Shown one piece after another: positions 36,561-48,870 of a DNA stretch of 64,000 bases. This DNA is from Montifringilla adamsi (taxonomy: Eukaryota > Chordata > Aves > Passeriformes > Passeridae), in the NCBI GenBank assembly GCA_017590115.1, contig JAGGNK010013114.1, positions 372,001-436,000 on the forward strand, written 5' to 3'. Made by a program: the position numbers and the translations under genes. The notes below the pieces were generated by a model. It had not been told where the DNA came from. It was given only the letters and a program-made list of their open reading frames with translations, and did no database searches. Every line of letters begins with the position of its first letter. Position 1 is the stretch's first letter.

Positions 36561-39500
36561 ACTAGAGGAAGGCTGTAATAGGCCAAAATGCCTTGTCAAA
36601 GACATATTTACTCAGCAAAAATCTCTGGTGTGTTCTTGCATGATTCCAGCAATTTTGAGGCCTGCTTTTTTACAGACAAACCTGTAAATATTGCTCTTAA
36701 TGGCTGTGCAGGTCTTGAGAGTTTTTGGAGCCTGGCTGCTGCTCCAGCCAGAGCTTGCATAGCCTGGGACCTTTTCAAAACTGTCTGCAAAAAAAACAAC
36801 CTGAAAAAATCAATGAAGGCTTTTTAAATACAGACTGGCTGGTGCAGCAACCTACTGTTACATGCCTTGGGGCTGGTTCGATATCCAAAATGGTCAAATG
36901 TATGCTAGGCTTGAGTGCAGTGATGAAAAGCAGTCTGTGAGTATATTGGTGATAGTTTCTTTGCAAATTCTCTATTTTTCCTGAAATTGGCCTCTATCTC
37001 TTGTTTGCAGAGCTCACATAGGGTTTTCAGTCCCGAGGAGAGACCAGCTTAGTTACGTGTTGGCTGCTTCACCTCAGCAAGTATTTGGAAGGTTGAGAAA
37101 AAGAAGGGAAGGCAGAGGAAGTGAAGGGTTGCCACACTACCAAAAGGCTGGGACAGAATCTAATTTTTGTGGGTCCTTCTTTGCCCACTTACTTCCTGAT
37201 AAAGAGACCTAGAAACTTGAATTTCCTATAAGGTGATTCCTGACTGTTGTTTTGCTTCGGAGATTAATTTTCTCTTAGTGTTTCCTGTGCCACTGTGATT
37301 CTTTCTCCAGTACAAAATCCTCCTCTTTTATCTATCTAGCAAATTCCAGCTGTATTGACTCAAGGACTGTCCCACTACGTAGCTGGTTGTAGTAAGGCTT
37401 TGTGTAAGACTGTTGTCTGTGGGTGGGTGTACTACCCAGGAGGGCAAGACCCTTACAGCCTTTCTAAGAGCATGTGACCATTTATGGGACCTGCTTATGC
37501 CAAGCACACTGCTACTCTTGGGGCATCCAGAGGAAATGCTTGGCAGAGCAGTCTGCTGCTGACCAACCTCTCAAAATGCCCTGGGGCAGTGATGTTCTCC
37601 ATGGTGTGCTTATTACCTACTTCTCCTCATATCCCTCCACCTCAGAATGACTTGGAAAATTTGGGATTCTGGAGTTCAGGTGAAGTTTTGCAAGTTAGGG
37701 TCAACTTGTTTACATCTCTGCTTGCAGCTACAGCAGAGCACAGTAAGGTTTGGACCTGATAAGCCTTCAGCTCTGAGTGCTCCCTCACATGCCTTAGATG
37801 AATCAAAATTGGACGTTTTACTCTGAGCATGAATTTAATAAATACATACAGAAATTGCATGTGAATACACAGTAGTGGCTCCTGTGTTATTAAGAGATCC
37901 TGAGGTGTGGATGAGGGTGAACAATACAGGGGCATTTTTAACAGCGTTTCTGAAGCAAAGTAACAAATGTAACAGAAGCATTTGGGAATGCAAATCAACT
38001 GCCACTGCAGCTGGGAATGTAGGCTTTGGGACTGGTACTTATAGCCTATGTAAGGAATGTTTATGCAAAATTATACAACTCCAGGGTTGTGAGTTACAAA
38101 TACTCCAAAGAGCGAGTAAAATGGAATATAGGATGGGCTGAGTCCCTCTTCTGCTAAGACTAAGACACTTAACAGAGCACATGTACATAAGTAGAGGAGT
38201 AGTCCCACTAAGATCTGAGTGAACAAGCCTTTAAAAATCCATTCATAACATACCCTATTCTGTTGCATATCAGGAAATGTCAGAGAAGTGTTTCTCCATC
38301 ATTCTGATCTGTGCTATTTTAATACCACTTGGCAGTTCCACTGGTGGCACAATGTGATTTAACAAACTGAAACGATATAGCAGAATGAGAAGGAAACTTC
38401 CAGACACTAATCTCAAAAAACAAGGAGTAACAGATATTTTGTGTAAAACCAGTTTTGGGTAAATGTCCTTGTGTAATAATAATTAATGACCAATTTCACC
38501 ATCTTTGGAAAATTACTTTTTTTCACAACTGATTCACATATGAGACTTGTAAACCTGTCTGTCAATATGCATTTAGATTAGCTGAAATGTGACGTGATAT
38601 ACAGATAAAACACAGTTTGAGGTTCTGCCTCTCATTGCCCAAATCTTGCCTGTTTGACTGAGAGAGGTCATGTGTCACCACAGGCATTTTGATTCGGATT
38701 AGTAGCTGCTCTTCTTCCAACAAGAAACTTTTAACTGTTTTTATGTTGCCAGCAGTTGTATTTGTAAGGACATGATGACTAAGCTTCACATGTTTCTATT
38801 AATATAAAGTTGGCTGTCATTGATATCAATACTTGCTGTTGCATAAAGTGAGAAATACTTTTGACAACCACTTAAACGTTTCTAGAAACTTCTCAAATGT
38901 ACACTGCGGTATAGATTTGGGTTTAAAGGTTCTCAGTTGCACAGGGCAAAGGAAAAATTATTTCTGTCAGGACATGAACAGCCTGCTTGGGTTTTTTAGT
39001 TATTTGCCAATTGCAGTGGAAATGATACAGCAGAAAAAAACTGCTGAAGAGTCAGTTGTATTTTCTAGGTACTTTCTGGTTTTGAAATAACACTATTGAT
39101 TATCACAAATGGTGCAGTTTGAATTCAACTGCTGCCAAGTTTTTACACTGCTGATGCTGGTGAGAATAGAGAAATCAACATTAGAAGCAACTAATATCTT
39201 GTCATATTCAAGACAAGATTAACTTATATCTTCTTAACGCATATCTTGTAATTTTCACTGTTAAATATAAAATTATATTTAAATTAAATGACACATTATT
39301 TTCATGACATTTCTTAAATTACAGTGTATCTTAAGAGTAGTGTAAAGGATAATGTGTATTGGAGAGCAGTCTGCTGTTGCTGCAGAAAGCTGTGATTTAC
39401 CAGAACAGGTGGACAACCAGAAGGTCGTGAGGTAATGTGCAAGGTGACACAATGCCACTGGTACTATAAATCCCCTAATGAATGATAATAAAGAATATAT

Positions 39501-39570
39501 TTATCTCAATCAAGAAAGACAGCATTTTCACCAGATAAAGCCTGTGATGGAGGTCTCTGACAAAGAGAAT
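36561..39570. other. Intergenic DNA, nothing recognised
   Basis: No gene, RNA or known repeat was identified. Open frames here are short, overlap on both strands and lack family similarity. Confidence 0.4.
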
Positions 39571-39775
39571 CATGATCATAGAATCACAGAATCAAAGAAT
39601 ATCCTTAGCTGGAAGGGACCCAAAAGGGTCTTTGAAGTCCAGCTCCTGACTCTGCACAGGGCAGCTCCAAGAATCCCATCCTGTGCCTGAGAGTGTTGTC
39701 CAAATGCTCCTTGAGCTCTGGCAGGCTTGGTGATATGATCACTGCCCTGTGGAGCCTTCAAGGAGTTTTTCAAGG
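39571..39775 (-). mobile_element. CR1 3'-end fragment
   Basis: Read antisense, it begins with the CR1 tail (atcatagaatcacagaatc) and continues through 'ctggaagggacccaaaagg' and 'ctctggcaggcttggtg'. It shares these blocks with the copy at 8745, suggesting the same subfamily. Confidence 0.92.
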
Positions 39776-41262
39776 CTCTTCACCTTAATCTGAAAGCAAG
39801 TGCCTCCGGGGCAGCAGAGCACTCTCACACTCCAGGAACTTCCCAGGGCTTTGCACAGCTCAGCCCTGGGGGGACCTGCTGCTCTCAGTGAATTTCCTGG
39901 CAAAGGTCACTGTATTAGCTGGGCTCTGCGCACCCACCTCCACTTCTACCCTAAGGTTAGATAGGGCAAAAGGCAAAGGCATTAGCAAAGACTTGTGTTG
40001 CAAAATGAAAGAGGGTATGTTGTATTTGCAGGTGTTGCTCTTCAGTGATTCTTCTGGGGAGCTAGAAGAAGTAAAATATTAACTGGACTGAAAGGGGAGG
40101 GAGGCAACTTCATAATAGCTGGTGTGTTTAAAGCACTGCATTTGATAAAGCAGTTCAAACAGCACCCCTGAGCTGGTAACAGAGTAGCACAACTGCAAAT
40201 ACTGCTCCGTGAGAAGAGTTTGGAAATATACCTGGGTATATCTAGTATACAAATACACCTGGTTTTCTAAAACTGACCTCCACTTACATCCAAAATGCAA
40301 AACTAAGCAGTGTGTTCCTTGTTTCTCCTCCTGCACACAGCTCCATCCTTTCCTGTTTGACCTGAACATCTTCTCAGTGCCCCCAGCTGAGCACACACAG
40401 ACCAGCACAGCCCAGGAAAGCTATTGCCTCATCCCTGATTAACTGCAGGGCTCGAGCTTTGAGGAGCAGGAGTGGCATTTGCAATGTCCTCAGTCGGTGA
40501 GCACCAGTGAAGCCCCGGGCTCTGACAAAATGCAGCCCTTTGCCTTCTAACTGGGGCACCTCACTGGAAACAGAGAGGACTTGGCCCCTCACCTGAGGGC
40601 TGTGAATTATATTTCAAAAATAGAAGTATGAAGTTTTGGTGTAGAGCTCCAGTACCCAAACATTAGGGCTCTGTTTCTTGTTTGCTCTCCCCCACTCACA
40701 AAATTTTGCAAAAGTTGCTGGGAAAGGAGCCATTTGCTACATGACAGGATCAGGGTTCATCCTCTGCCTGTGTCCTCTGACTTCCTCAGCCTATTTTCTG
40801 GTGCTGGGGACACTGTCTTTGAAGCTGACAAAACTTTCCATTACATTCCTCTGAGCATTCCTTGAATTATTTCGGTAGAAATTACTAAAAAGCCACAAAA
40901 AACAAAACTGCCATTACCAGTTTTCCTTAGTTCTTCTCATCTCCTCTGGATCATTAGTTCTCCAGATATTGCCTGTTTATGTTGATCAAACACTCCTCTT
41001 CTGAAGACATCACCTGGATTTTATTTTAATCCATGTGCATTTTATTTTAAGCTTGGAATTCATGAGTTATAAAACACAAGGAGCAGGCCATAAAAATGTG
41101 ATAGTTAGCTTGGATTAAACTGAGCTTTTTCAGATGCTGTCAGAGTTTCATACAACAAAATACAACATATTGTCAACTGCTAGCTACCTTCCAGATGCAA
41201 GATATCCTTGATTCATTGGCTACATGGCCATCATAGTTGAGCAAGTATTATGGTGTGTAAGT

Positions 41263-41288
41263 AATAAATAAATAAATAAATAAATAAT
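41263..41288 (+). repeat. (AAAT)n microsatellite
   Basis: About six copies of a TAAA-type tetramer. Confidence 0.95.
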
Positions 41289-41656
41289 GAAGATTCATCC
41301 AAAGGGGAAAAATGGTATTTAGGTAGATAAAGCCCTGGAGTATTTATACAGTAAAAACATAAAGTTTAATCACTGATGGAATGAGTTGACTAATTAGTTG
41401 ACTAAAAACTTCTCTGGAAAACAAATGAGAAGTGCTGAGAAAAGTGCTGTTTTGGGTAGAATTTAAAGTCAGCATGCTCATAGAAGCTGTTTCAGATAAA
41501 AGCAGAAAACACACTTCTATGAAAATGAGTTCCAGAAAGGAAAGGTGCCTCCATATCAATGTCAGAGCAGACATACCAGAGATAGAGTCCTCTCCCTGCC
41601 CTACAGGCTGTGAGAGAGAAATAAGCTTATGCTAGGGGGGAAACCTGTTGCTGTTA

Positions 41657-41659
<3 letters not shown>

Positions 41660-41702
<43 letters not shown>
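41660..41702 (+). repeat. 43-nt poly(A) run
   Basis: This is an uninterrupted A run. The DNA before it ('gttgctgttagtt') does not resemble a known bird retroposon end. Confidence 0.9.
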
Positions 41703-41704
<2 letters not shown>

Positions 41705-42318
41705 AGTTCAAAAGAGCATTGAGGAAAAATAAATCAATGAGCCTGTAAGAGATTGGAAAGCAGAGTAATTATAAAACAAGTAGCTTATTGCAACAGACTC
41801 TTGCAATCAGGGAAAAGCTGCCCATTAAGAAAGTTAATTGGCTGTTAATAAATTAAGACAGTTGTGTTGCTACCAATAAATCCTTTTTTTCTTTTAATAA
41901 AGCACTGGTGTGGGCATTAAGTTAATTTTTCTATAGAAAGAGCCATCTGACAGAAGGTTAGAGCAGTTCTAACACAAAACACAATGAAATGGTTCAATTC
42001 AAAAAAAGGAAATGAGAAACAAAATTCTAGCAGAGAACAGGTAACAGAAAAGTTCAGCCCTGAGAGTGTTAGTAAACAGCATTAAAATAAACATTTCTGC
42101 TTAATCAAAAAGGACTGTTGGCTCAGACCAATAAAGAATGGTTAACCTGTGCACAGGGTTTCCAGAAATAATTAGGCAGAAGCAAGGATGAAACTGGAGC
42201 TGATTTCACAGAGTGCATAGCCCAATTAAAAAAAAAAATTAGTAACAAGAACAAGGAAGGAACCACCTGGAGTAACAACTGAAAAAATAGCAATCCAGAT
42301 CAATTGTCCAGAGTGAAT

Positions 42319-42348
42319 GGGAAAAGTGGGAAAAGTGGGAAAAGTGGG
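42319..42348 (+). repeat. 9-bp minisatellite (GGGAAAAGT)3-GGG with G-quadruplex pattern
   Basis: Three perfect 9-bp units plus a last GGG give four G-triplets separated by 6-nt loops, which meets the usual G3-N1-7 quadruplex rule on the plus strand. Confidence 0.9.
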
Positions 42349-44074
42349 CACAGCAAAGGGATGCCAGGCAGCCCAGGCACTGTGCCTGCCTTCCTCTCTC
42401 TTTCCCTTGCTTCCTCCTTCCCTTCCTTGGGAGTCTGTTCCTGCTTGGAGTTTCTTGGAGTTCCTGCAGCACCGGAGATGAATCATCAGATGTGTCCTGG
42501 GATTTTTGGTCCTACAGAGTGGCTCTGGAGAGGAGGATTGGTAGAACATCACTGCATGCTTTTCTCCTCCTGTTCGCTATAGATGAATGAAATGGTCCCA
42601 AACAGTTTTCCAAGGAAGTTCCAAAAGACCGACTCACAGTGCCACAAAGTTTATAGTGCACATTTTTCCAGATCTTTATTACTCTGCTAAGTCTGTTTTT
42701 AAGCTGAGACATCATCAAAACCTTTTGCAGGTCAAAGAGTGCAGATGAGTGAACTGATTTGTAGGGTACTTTTCCCGCATTTCTTAGCTCAGATCACCAA
42801 GCAATAACATTCTTTCAGCATGTTGGGAAAGCAGTGTCCTGCCCCTGCTCAGCTGTCTTTCTCCAGGGTTCCTACTTACTGGAAGAAGCTGCAGGTTGAA
42901 CCCTGAAAAAGCTCAAGTTCTTCTTGAATATAATTGTCCATACAATATAAACAACTGTCAGTTTGTGTCTCACACTTCTTCATTGCAGCAACACATTGCA
43001 GAAATAGTAATATTTCTAGAAATTGTTGCTTTGGCTTTTTGTTGTTGTTGGTTTTTATTTTTTTTAACAGGAATATTTCCATTGTACTTTAAATCTCATT
43101 TTCCATTTGGATCTCCTTTTATTGTTGAGTGCACTAGGACCCTCTGGAGCTGCAGGAGCACTTGCCCTGCATGTTTGAAATCTTTTTAGCTTCTTTGCTA
43201 CTTGATAGTGCCTCTGGTGACAAAGGGCCACATTTTCTGTTCTCTACAAACTCTGATGCCTTTTACCCGTTACATGAAGAGCAACAGGCAGAATCAGGAG
43301 ATCAAGTTGTGGAGCAGCCCCTTTGCTCTGCTTTGCCCTTGTCTTGGTTTGGAAAGATCCGAAGATCCAGTGGAAGAGGCAGCTGTTCCTCTGGGAAATC
43401 CAGTGGAGAAGCTGTGCTGGTGTTCCAGAATCCCAAGATTATATCCAGTTAGGAATGCTTGGATCCTCCCTCTGGGCAGAGCATCTCACAATGGGATGCT
43501 GTAATTTTATCAGTCATGCAGTGACATTCAATAGCCTGTTACCAGCAGATGTCTCCCCTAAGAGAGGATTGGTTGTGGAAGAGATAAGGAAAACTGCCCA
43601 CTGAACAGAAGATAACTGCCTTGCAGGTGGCAAATAGAATACAATTTGCTTGACAATCCAGGACAGCCCTGCAAAAGTTGGAGGTGACTCCATAAGGAAC
43701 AGAGATCACAAAAACCTACTATGCTGTGTGTGGCCCACAGTGGGGCTTTACATGAGACCCCCAACTTCAAGAGAACAATGTCTGCAGCTTCATGGACTTA
43801 CCATAAGGATTTGAAATTCCTTGTCATGTGTTATGTTTGTGCCTGTGCCATATCCACCTTTGTGTGGTTAGCAGAATAGTTTGTTGATAAGTGGTTGGTT
43901 TCTGGGGTGGTTTTTTCAAGCAAAGCCAGAACAGCCTGATGCTGATGCTACTCAGAACCTGAGTTTTAAGTACTTTCTATATCCACACATCATGACTCAG
44001 AATACCAGGAGTCCCAGTCTCAACAGCAGACCAAGAAGGTGCTTGAGTGCAGTGAGCCAAGTTTTAAGTAAATC

Positions 44075-44262
44075 ATAGAACCACAGAATGGTTTGGGTTA
44101 GAATGATCATCTTGTTCCATGGGCAGGGACACCTTCCACTAGACCAGGTCTCTCCAAGCCCTGCCCAGCCTGGCCTTGGACACTTCCAGGGATGGGGCAG
44201 CCACAGTTTCTCTGGGCAGCCTGTGCCAGGGCCTCACCACCCTCACAGCAAAGGAAGAGGGG
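44075..44262 (-). mobile_element. CR1 3'-end fragment
   Basis: Antisense CR1: 'atcatagaaccacagaatgg' tail, then 'gggcagggacaccttccac', 'ccaggtctctccaagccc' and 'cactcccagggatggggcagcc'-like blocks. It ends about 30 bp before the solo LTR. Confidence 0.93.
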
Positions 44263-44288
44263 CATGGAGACTCAGCTGGTAGGTAATT

Positions 44289-44960
44289 GGTAACTGTTGC
44301 GGCTCAAATTTATTTTATTGATTCCTTGTTAAGTAGTTTGTTCTGTTGTACCCCCATGTTCTCCCTGAGTTGGTTTACCCCTGGGTTTTACTCTCTCTCA
44401 AAGCTGTCCTTCATACCATTCCCTGCCCCTCGTTCCAGCTCTTTCCCTGCCTATCAACGCAATCCAGCCCTCGATTCCCGAACCTTCTCTGCCACTTAAA
44501 CCTTGGGCCAATCCCTGTTTGCAGCACCCCTTTGAAATTCTGCTACTCCTCGAAGCGCCATTGGCCCATGTGACCCATCCTCTCCACTCTCCTACCCCAA
44601 CTGGTCCCAGACACTGGATGTAATCCCGTCACTCCTCCCCTGAGAATTCCCTATTGGTTAGCTGTTTTTGTCCACACCCTTACTTGTATCTGAACAAAAC
44701 TGCTTGTACAACAGAGTTAGAGGCTTTCTGTCCTGCTCCCTTGGCCTAGTGTAAGCTATTCCTTGTGCAAGCTCAAGACAGAGAGCCTCCTCCTTTCTCC
44801 TCTACCTGATCCTTGTTGTGGCTTGTGTCTGGCACCTTAGAGCAAGTGGCTCTAAAGGTTCTGCCTCTGTTAAATCCCCATACCGAGGCAGTTCCCCACT
44901 CCTGGCGTAGTGCCGGAGTTCTGACAGCTAGCCCGGGTTCTGGCAGCCACTTCAGGTGAC
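44289..44960. mobile_element. Solo LTR of an endogenous retrovirus with 6-bp target duplication
   Basis: A 660-bp block (44295-44954) starts TG and ends CA. Its ends form an imperfect inverted repeat (tgttgcggct against tgaagtggct in the reverse complement of the end, 7 of 10 matching). It is flanked by ggtaac (44289-44294) and ggtgac (44955-44960), a 6-bp target duplication with one mismatch. Six-base duplications fit alpha- or ERVK-like groups, and the ...CTTCA end resembles avian alpharetrovirus LTR ends. Composition changes sharply from the flanks. No gag, pol or env remains, so it is the product of recombination between two LTRs. Orientation is unsettled: CCAAT motifs occur on both strands, and the only AATAAA-type signal (near 44308-44316) is on the minus strand. 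Confidence 0.75.
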
Positions 44961-47900
44961 TAGACCCCTACATCCCTAAACAGTCAATGCAGAAAAAAAA
45001 GACCTCAATCCCAGGCGCTTAAAGTTTGAGCAAACATTTCCTGCCTGCTCTTGACCCCATTCCCAGGGCAGCATCAGCCCCAGATAACACATGATCTCAG
45101 TTACTAACATCTCACTGGGGCATTTTCTCCGTTGTCCAAGTTCTTGTCAGGTGGCAGAAGAGATCTTTATGCAGTCTTAATTTTCAAAGGTGAAGTCTGG
45201 CATGATGTAACATGTCACTTTTTGTTTATTTCAGAAAAAGAAGATACTCAGAAAGGCCTATTACCCAGTCCCTGAGAATGAAGTCCCAAGAGACTCAGCC
45301 AGCTGCTTAGGCAAATACTACTTAGTTTTGAAAACTCAAACTTCACAGTGATCAATCTAAGCTCAGTATAGACTCCTCTTCTAATTTCATCCTTTAGCTG
45401 GCCCTGATTTTTAACTAAAATGGCATTAAAAATTTAATGAGGCTGGAGATATTTATTTATTTATTTGTTTTGGAATAAAAGTCCTCAATTACACATCAGT
45501 AAGGCTGAGACTAGCTGAAGATTATGTGTTTCATAAATCTTTTGCTTGCAGGAGAGAGATGTTAAGTAAATACTTCTCTTGAAACAGGAAAGTGCATTAT
45601 CAGACAAAAACCTCCAAATACTGAAGAAGTAATTTTGTTTGTTCAGTTGTACATGTACATAGGTCTGAGCTCACTGTTATGTGACATCTTATAAAGACAT
45701 TCAAAGTTCATTTTCTTTTGTAGGCATATCTTCTGATACTCCAGAATAGATAAAAAGAAAAAGAAAATAAAAACTAAAGAAAGGGGGAAGGGAAGGGGAG
45801 GGAAGGGAAAAAGAAGGTGAAGCTCTGTTTTTGATTAGTACTGATTAGTGATTCTGATTAGCAAATCAGAAAAGTAGGAACAGGTTTAAGCCAAATTTAA
45901 AGGCAGTCTTTGTTCTTCCTGGGTCCAGATACTGGATTATTTTATGTTTGAACTTGGTATATTCTTCTTTCACAATTTACAAAGACCAAAGGATTGGCAT
46001 TGACAGCAGGGGAGAATCAAATTGTAAGATGAAATCACAAGCACAATTGTCGGTGGCCACATACGACTGTGTGAAGTGTGCATTTGTGAGGAGAGAGATC
46101 TGTGTGCTGAATTGTTGGCAATGCATCCAAGTTTGCAGGAAGAGATGGGATGGAGTTGAGCTGTGGGATGGGGGACGTGCCTGCAGAAGCACCTGGCAGG
46201 ACAAAGAAGCACACGGCAGCACAGAGAGGCTCGTCCCCTTCGGACCCTGGGCGGAGGAGGTGTCACCACAGACCCCTACGGGTGAGGACCCAGCTGGAAG
46301 TGACAGACGGGTGAACAGCGTGTGATCACCCCACAGAGGAGCTTTCAGAAAGCAACATGGGATAGGTCATGTAGTGAGAATTGCTGTGGAAAGAAATACT
46401 GTGTCTTGCAAAATGTATGAAACCAGCTCGTTTCTTTCGAATAAATGATTGGGATTCCCTGCCAGTCTGTGTCCAGGTCGAGGTCACTCACAGAAGTTCT
46501 TGAGTTACAGAGTAAATTCAGCTGGGACATATTTTAGCTCTACGTCTTTACTTACCACATGCAAACTGAAAATTTTATTTGCTTATCACACATCCAAATT
46601 CGAGTAGCAATTCATGTGGAGAGCAGAGGACCCACCTTTTAACCCAAGCACTACTCCTCTGCCCAGTTCCTACATCAAAAGCAGATAGTGCTTTTTCCAA
46701 CAAAAGGGTGACAATCACAACTGTAGAAAACATTTTATTTCTCTATCTCATCTTTGAAGCAGCTGAGATCTCCTCTTGCTGGAAGAACAGGGAGCAGTAT
46801 ATGGAGAGAGAGAAAAGGAGGAATGGGGCCAATCTGACAGACACCCATGGCATTTTTGTCCTAGTCCAGTATTTCTGCTACATTTTTCCCAAAAAAACCA
46901 AAGCAAGAGGAGCATTTCTAAAATTTTTACTAGTATTATGCTGTTAGTCCGCCAGTTAAGAGCTATTTCTAAATGTATTTATAGTTCTTTGTAAATACTT
47001 GACCTTTCTTCTGTGTTTGCCTGCTTTTTTTTCTTTTAAAACTCATACAATTTCAAATAATGACCCACAGAGTCACTTCATATGGGTTGGCATGGCTGCA
47101 GTTGTGTGAGTGGGAACACATGTGCTTACCAGGAATGACAAAGAGAATGTTTTGTTCACCACTTCTGCATTACATTGTGTGGCAGCTGCAGCTGGATCTC
47201 GACCAGCTCATGGTGCTGCAGCAAGATGGTTTTGTATGTACCCTACCACACAAAGGTCCTCCCTGCTGATAGATGCTGTGAAGATCTTTTTAGCCCCCTG
47301 ACAGATGGCTCAATGGAAAGGCCCTGATGTTGCCCAGTGTTTGAAAGCTCCAAGCATGTAATTAAATTCCAATGAATCCTGAAACAGTCAAGGTTCAAGC
47401 CAAGGAACTGGTCTCTCTGGCCTCAATCCAGCAAAACACTTCAGTGCATGAGTAAACTACTTTGCATAGTCCTGTTGGCAAATCAGTGGGAACTACTTAT
47501 TGCTTCAAGTTAGGGATATGTTCAAGAGATTTGTTTGATGTGGCCACAGTGCCCCACGGTAAGTGCTCTTTGAACCAGAGCCTAAATCCAGTCTACCATG
47601 TGGTGCCTTTTTGGCGTTGCTGATTTCTTACCAGGCAGTCTTGCTCATTTAGACTTGGACAGCTTCATTTCAAAAGCAATGTTAAGCACTTCTAAATGCT
47701 ACTTTCTCATGATAAACATTCACAGATGATTTCCTTGTGGACAGTAATACAATGGTAGATTTACTCTGGCAATCAAACTGTGAGTTGAAATTCCCTTGAA
47801 CAGAATTTACAGGATTAAAAGAATATCATAAACATCTGAAAACACTGAACATACAGTTATACTCAGGAGACATAAAGGTCTCAAAAACTGCCAGTAAAAA

Positions 47901-48629
47901 TGGTGTATTTGGTAAAATCCTTGTCTTTTGTCTTCATGTCTCACCTTTAAATACAGTGTAGCTAGAATTTTACCTCTTACCACGTTTCAGACAAATGACA
48001 AAACATAAACCTCTTTTTATTAATTGAAGGTGAATTCTGAAGCAGCTAAAGTTGAAGACCAAAGTTAGTAGCATGCTTTTTCTGCTCTTTTACCTTTCAG
48101 AATGTTCTAGGGACCCAAATTTTCCAGAAACAAGTTTGTTCAAGTAGATGGTGGGATGTGCAAGAGCCACTAAATTCATTACTGGTAAAGCAGTTCTAAT
48201 ATTCCAGTGCAAGCACTTCAGGTCATTGAAACTCAAACTGTGGTTGGAACCTTGCCCATGCATTAGGATACTCTTCCAAAAAAAAGCCTGACATTTCCCC
48301 TATTCAGATTACTTAACCTAAATACAAAGAGAAAAATAGGAAGAGAACACTTGTGCTTTTCTTTTAGAAATGGGTCCCTCATTAATATTAGAGTGTATAA
48401 GATTTAAGGCATATTCAAATTTACCAGCAAAAAAGAGGCAGATTTGTCTGTTGTTCTGTACTGTGTTATTGAAAGCATATTTGACTTTTAGTTATTGTAC
48501 CATTAAATAAGCACTGCAAAGTGCCTGCAGTTGGTCAATACTTTAGTTGGTCTAAAGCCATATAGGCCATATTTCTAGGTATATAAATCCAGCTGAACTC
48601 CAAAAGTAGTTTGAACAAACAGAGACTTT
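44961..48629. other. Intergenic DNA between the LTR and the next CR1
   Basis: A purine-rich G-quadruplex motif is listed separately. A GC-richer patch at 46130-46330 carries overlapping open frames on both strands with no recognisable domain. Nothing else was identified. Confidence 0.4.
45783..45807 (+). other. G-quadruplex motif
   Basis: Five G runs of 3-5 bases are separated by one or two A (GGGGG-AA-GGG-AA-GGGG-A-GGG-AA-GGG). Loops this short predict a stable quadruplex on the plus strand. Confidence 0.75.
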
Positions 48630-48870
48630 AGAATGGTTTAGGTTGGAAGGGACCTTAAAGCTCACCCAGTTCCACCCTCTTGCCATGGGCAGGGACACCC
48701 TCTGCTAAGACCAGGCTGCTCCAAGCCCCATCCAGCCTGGCCTTGAACACTTCCAGGGATGGGGCAGCCACAGGTTTTCTGGGCAACCTGTGCCAGGGCC
48801 TCAACACCCTCACAAGGAAGAATTTTGTCTGAATACCTAACCTAAACCTACCCTCTTTCAGTTTCAGCAA
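48630..48870 (-). mobile_element. CR1 3'-end fragment
   Basis: Antisense CR1 with 'gaatggtttaggttggaagg', 'gggcagggacaccctctgc' and 'gggcaacctgtgccagggcc' blocks. It is the same subfamily as the opposite-facing copy at 56070-56430. Confidence 0.93.

Larger units (their letters stand above)
39776..44070. other. Intergenic DNA with simple repeats
   Basis: Apart from the simple repeats listed separately (41263, 41660 and 42319), nothing was recognised. A cluster of plus-strand open frames at 43160-43600 has no recognisable domain. Confidence 0.4.

Noticed and set aside
36870..36890. tRNA B-box-like 'ggttcgatatcc'
   Set aside because: It does not match the B-box consensus closely, and no A-box or cloverleaf was found upstream.
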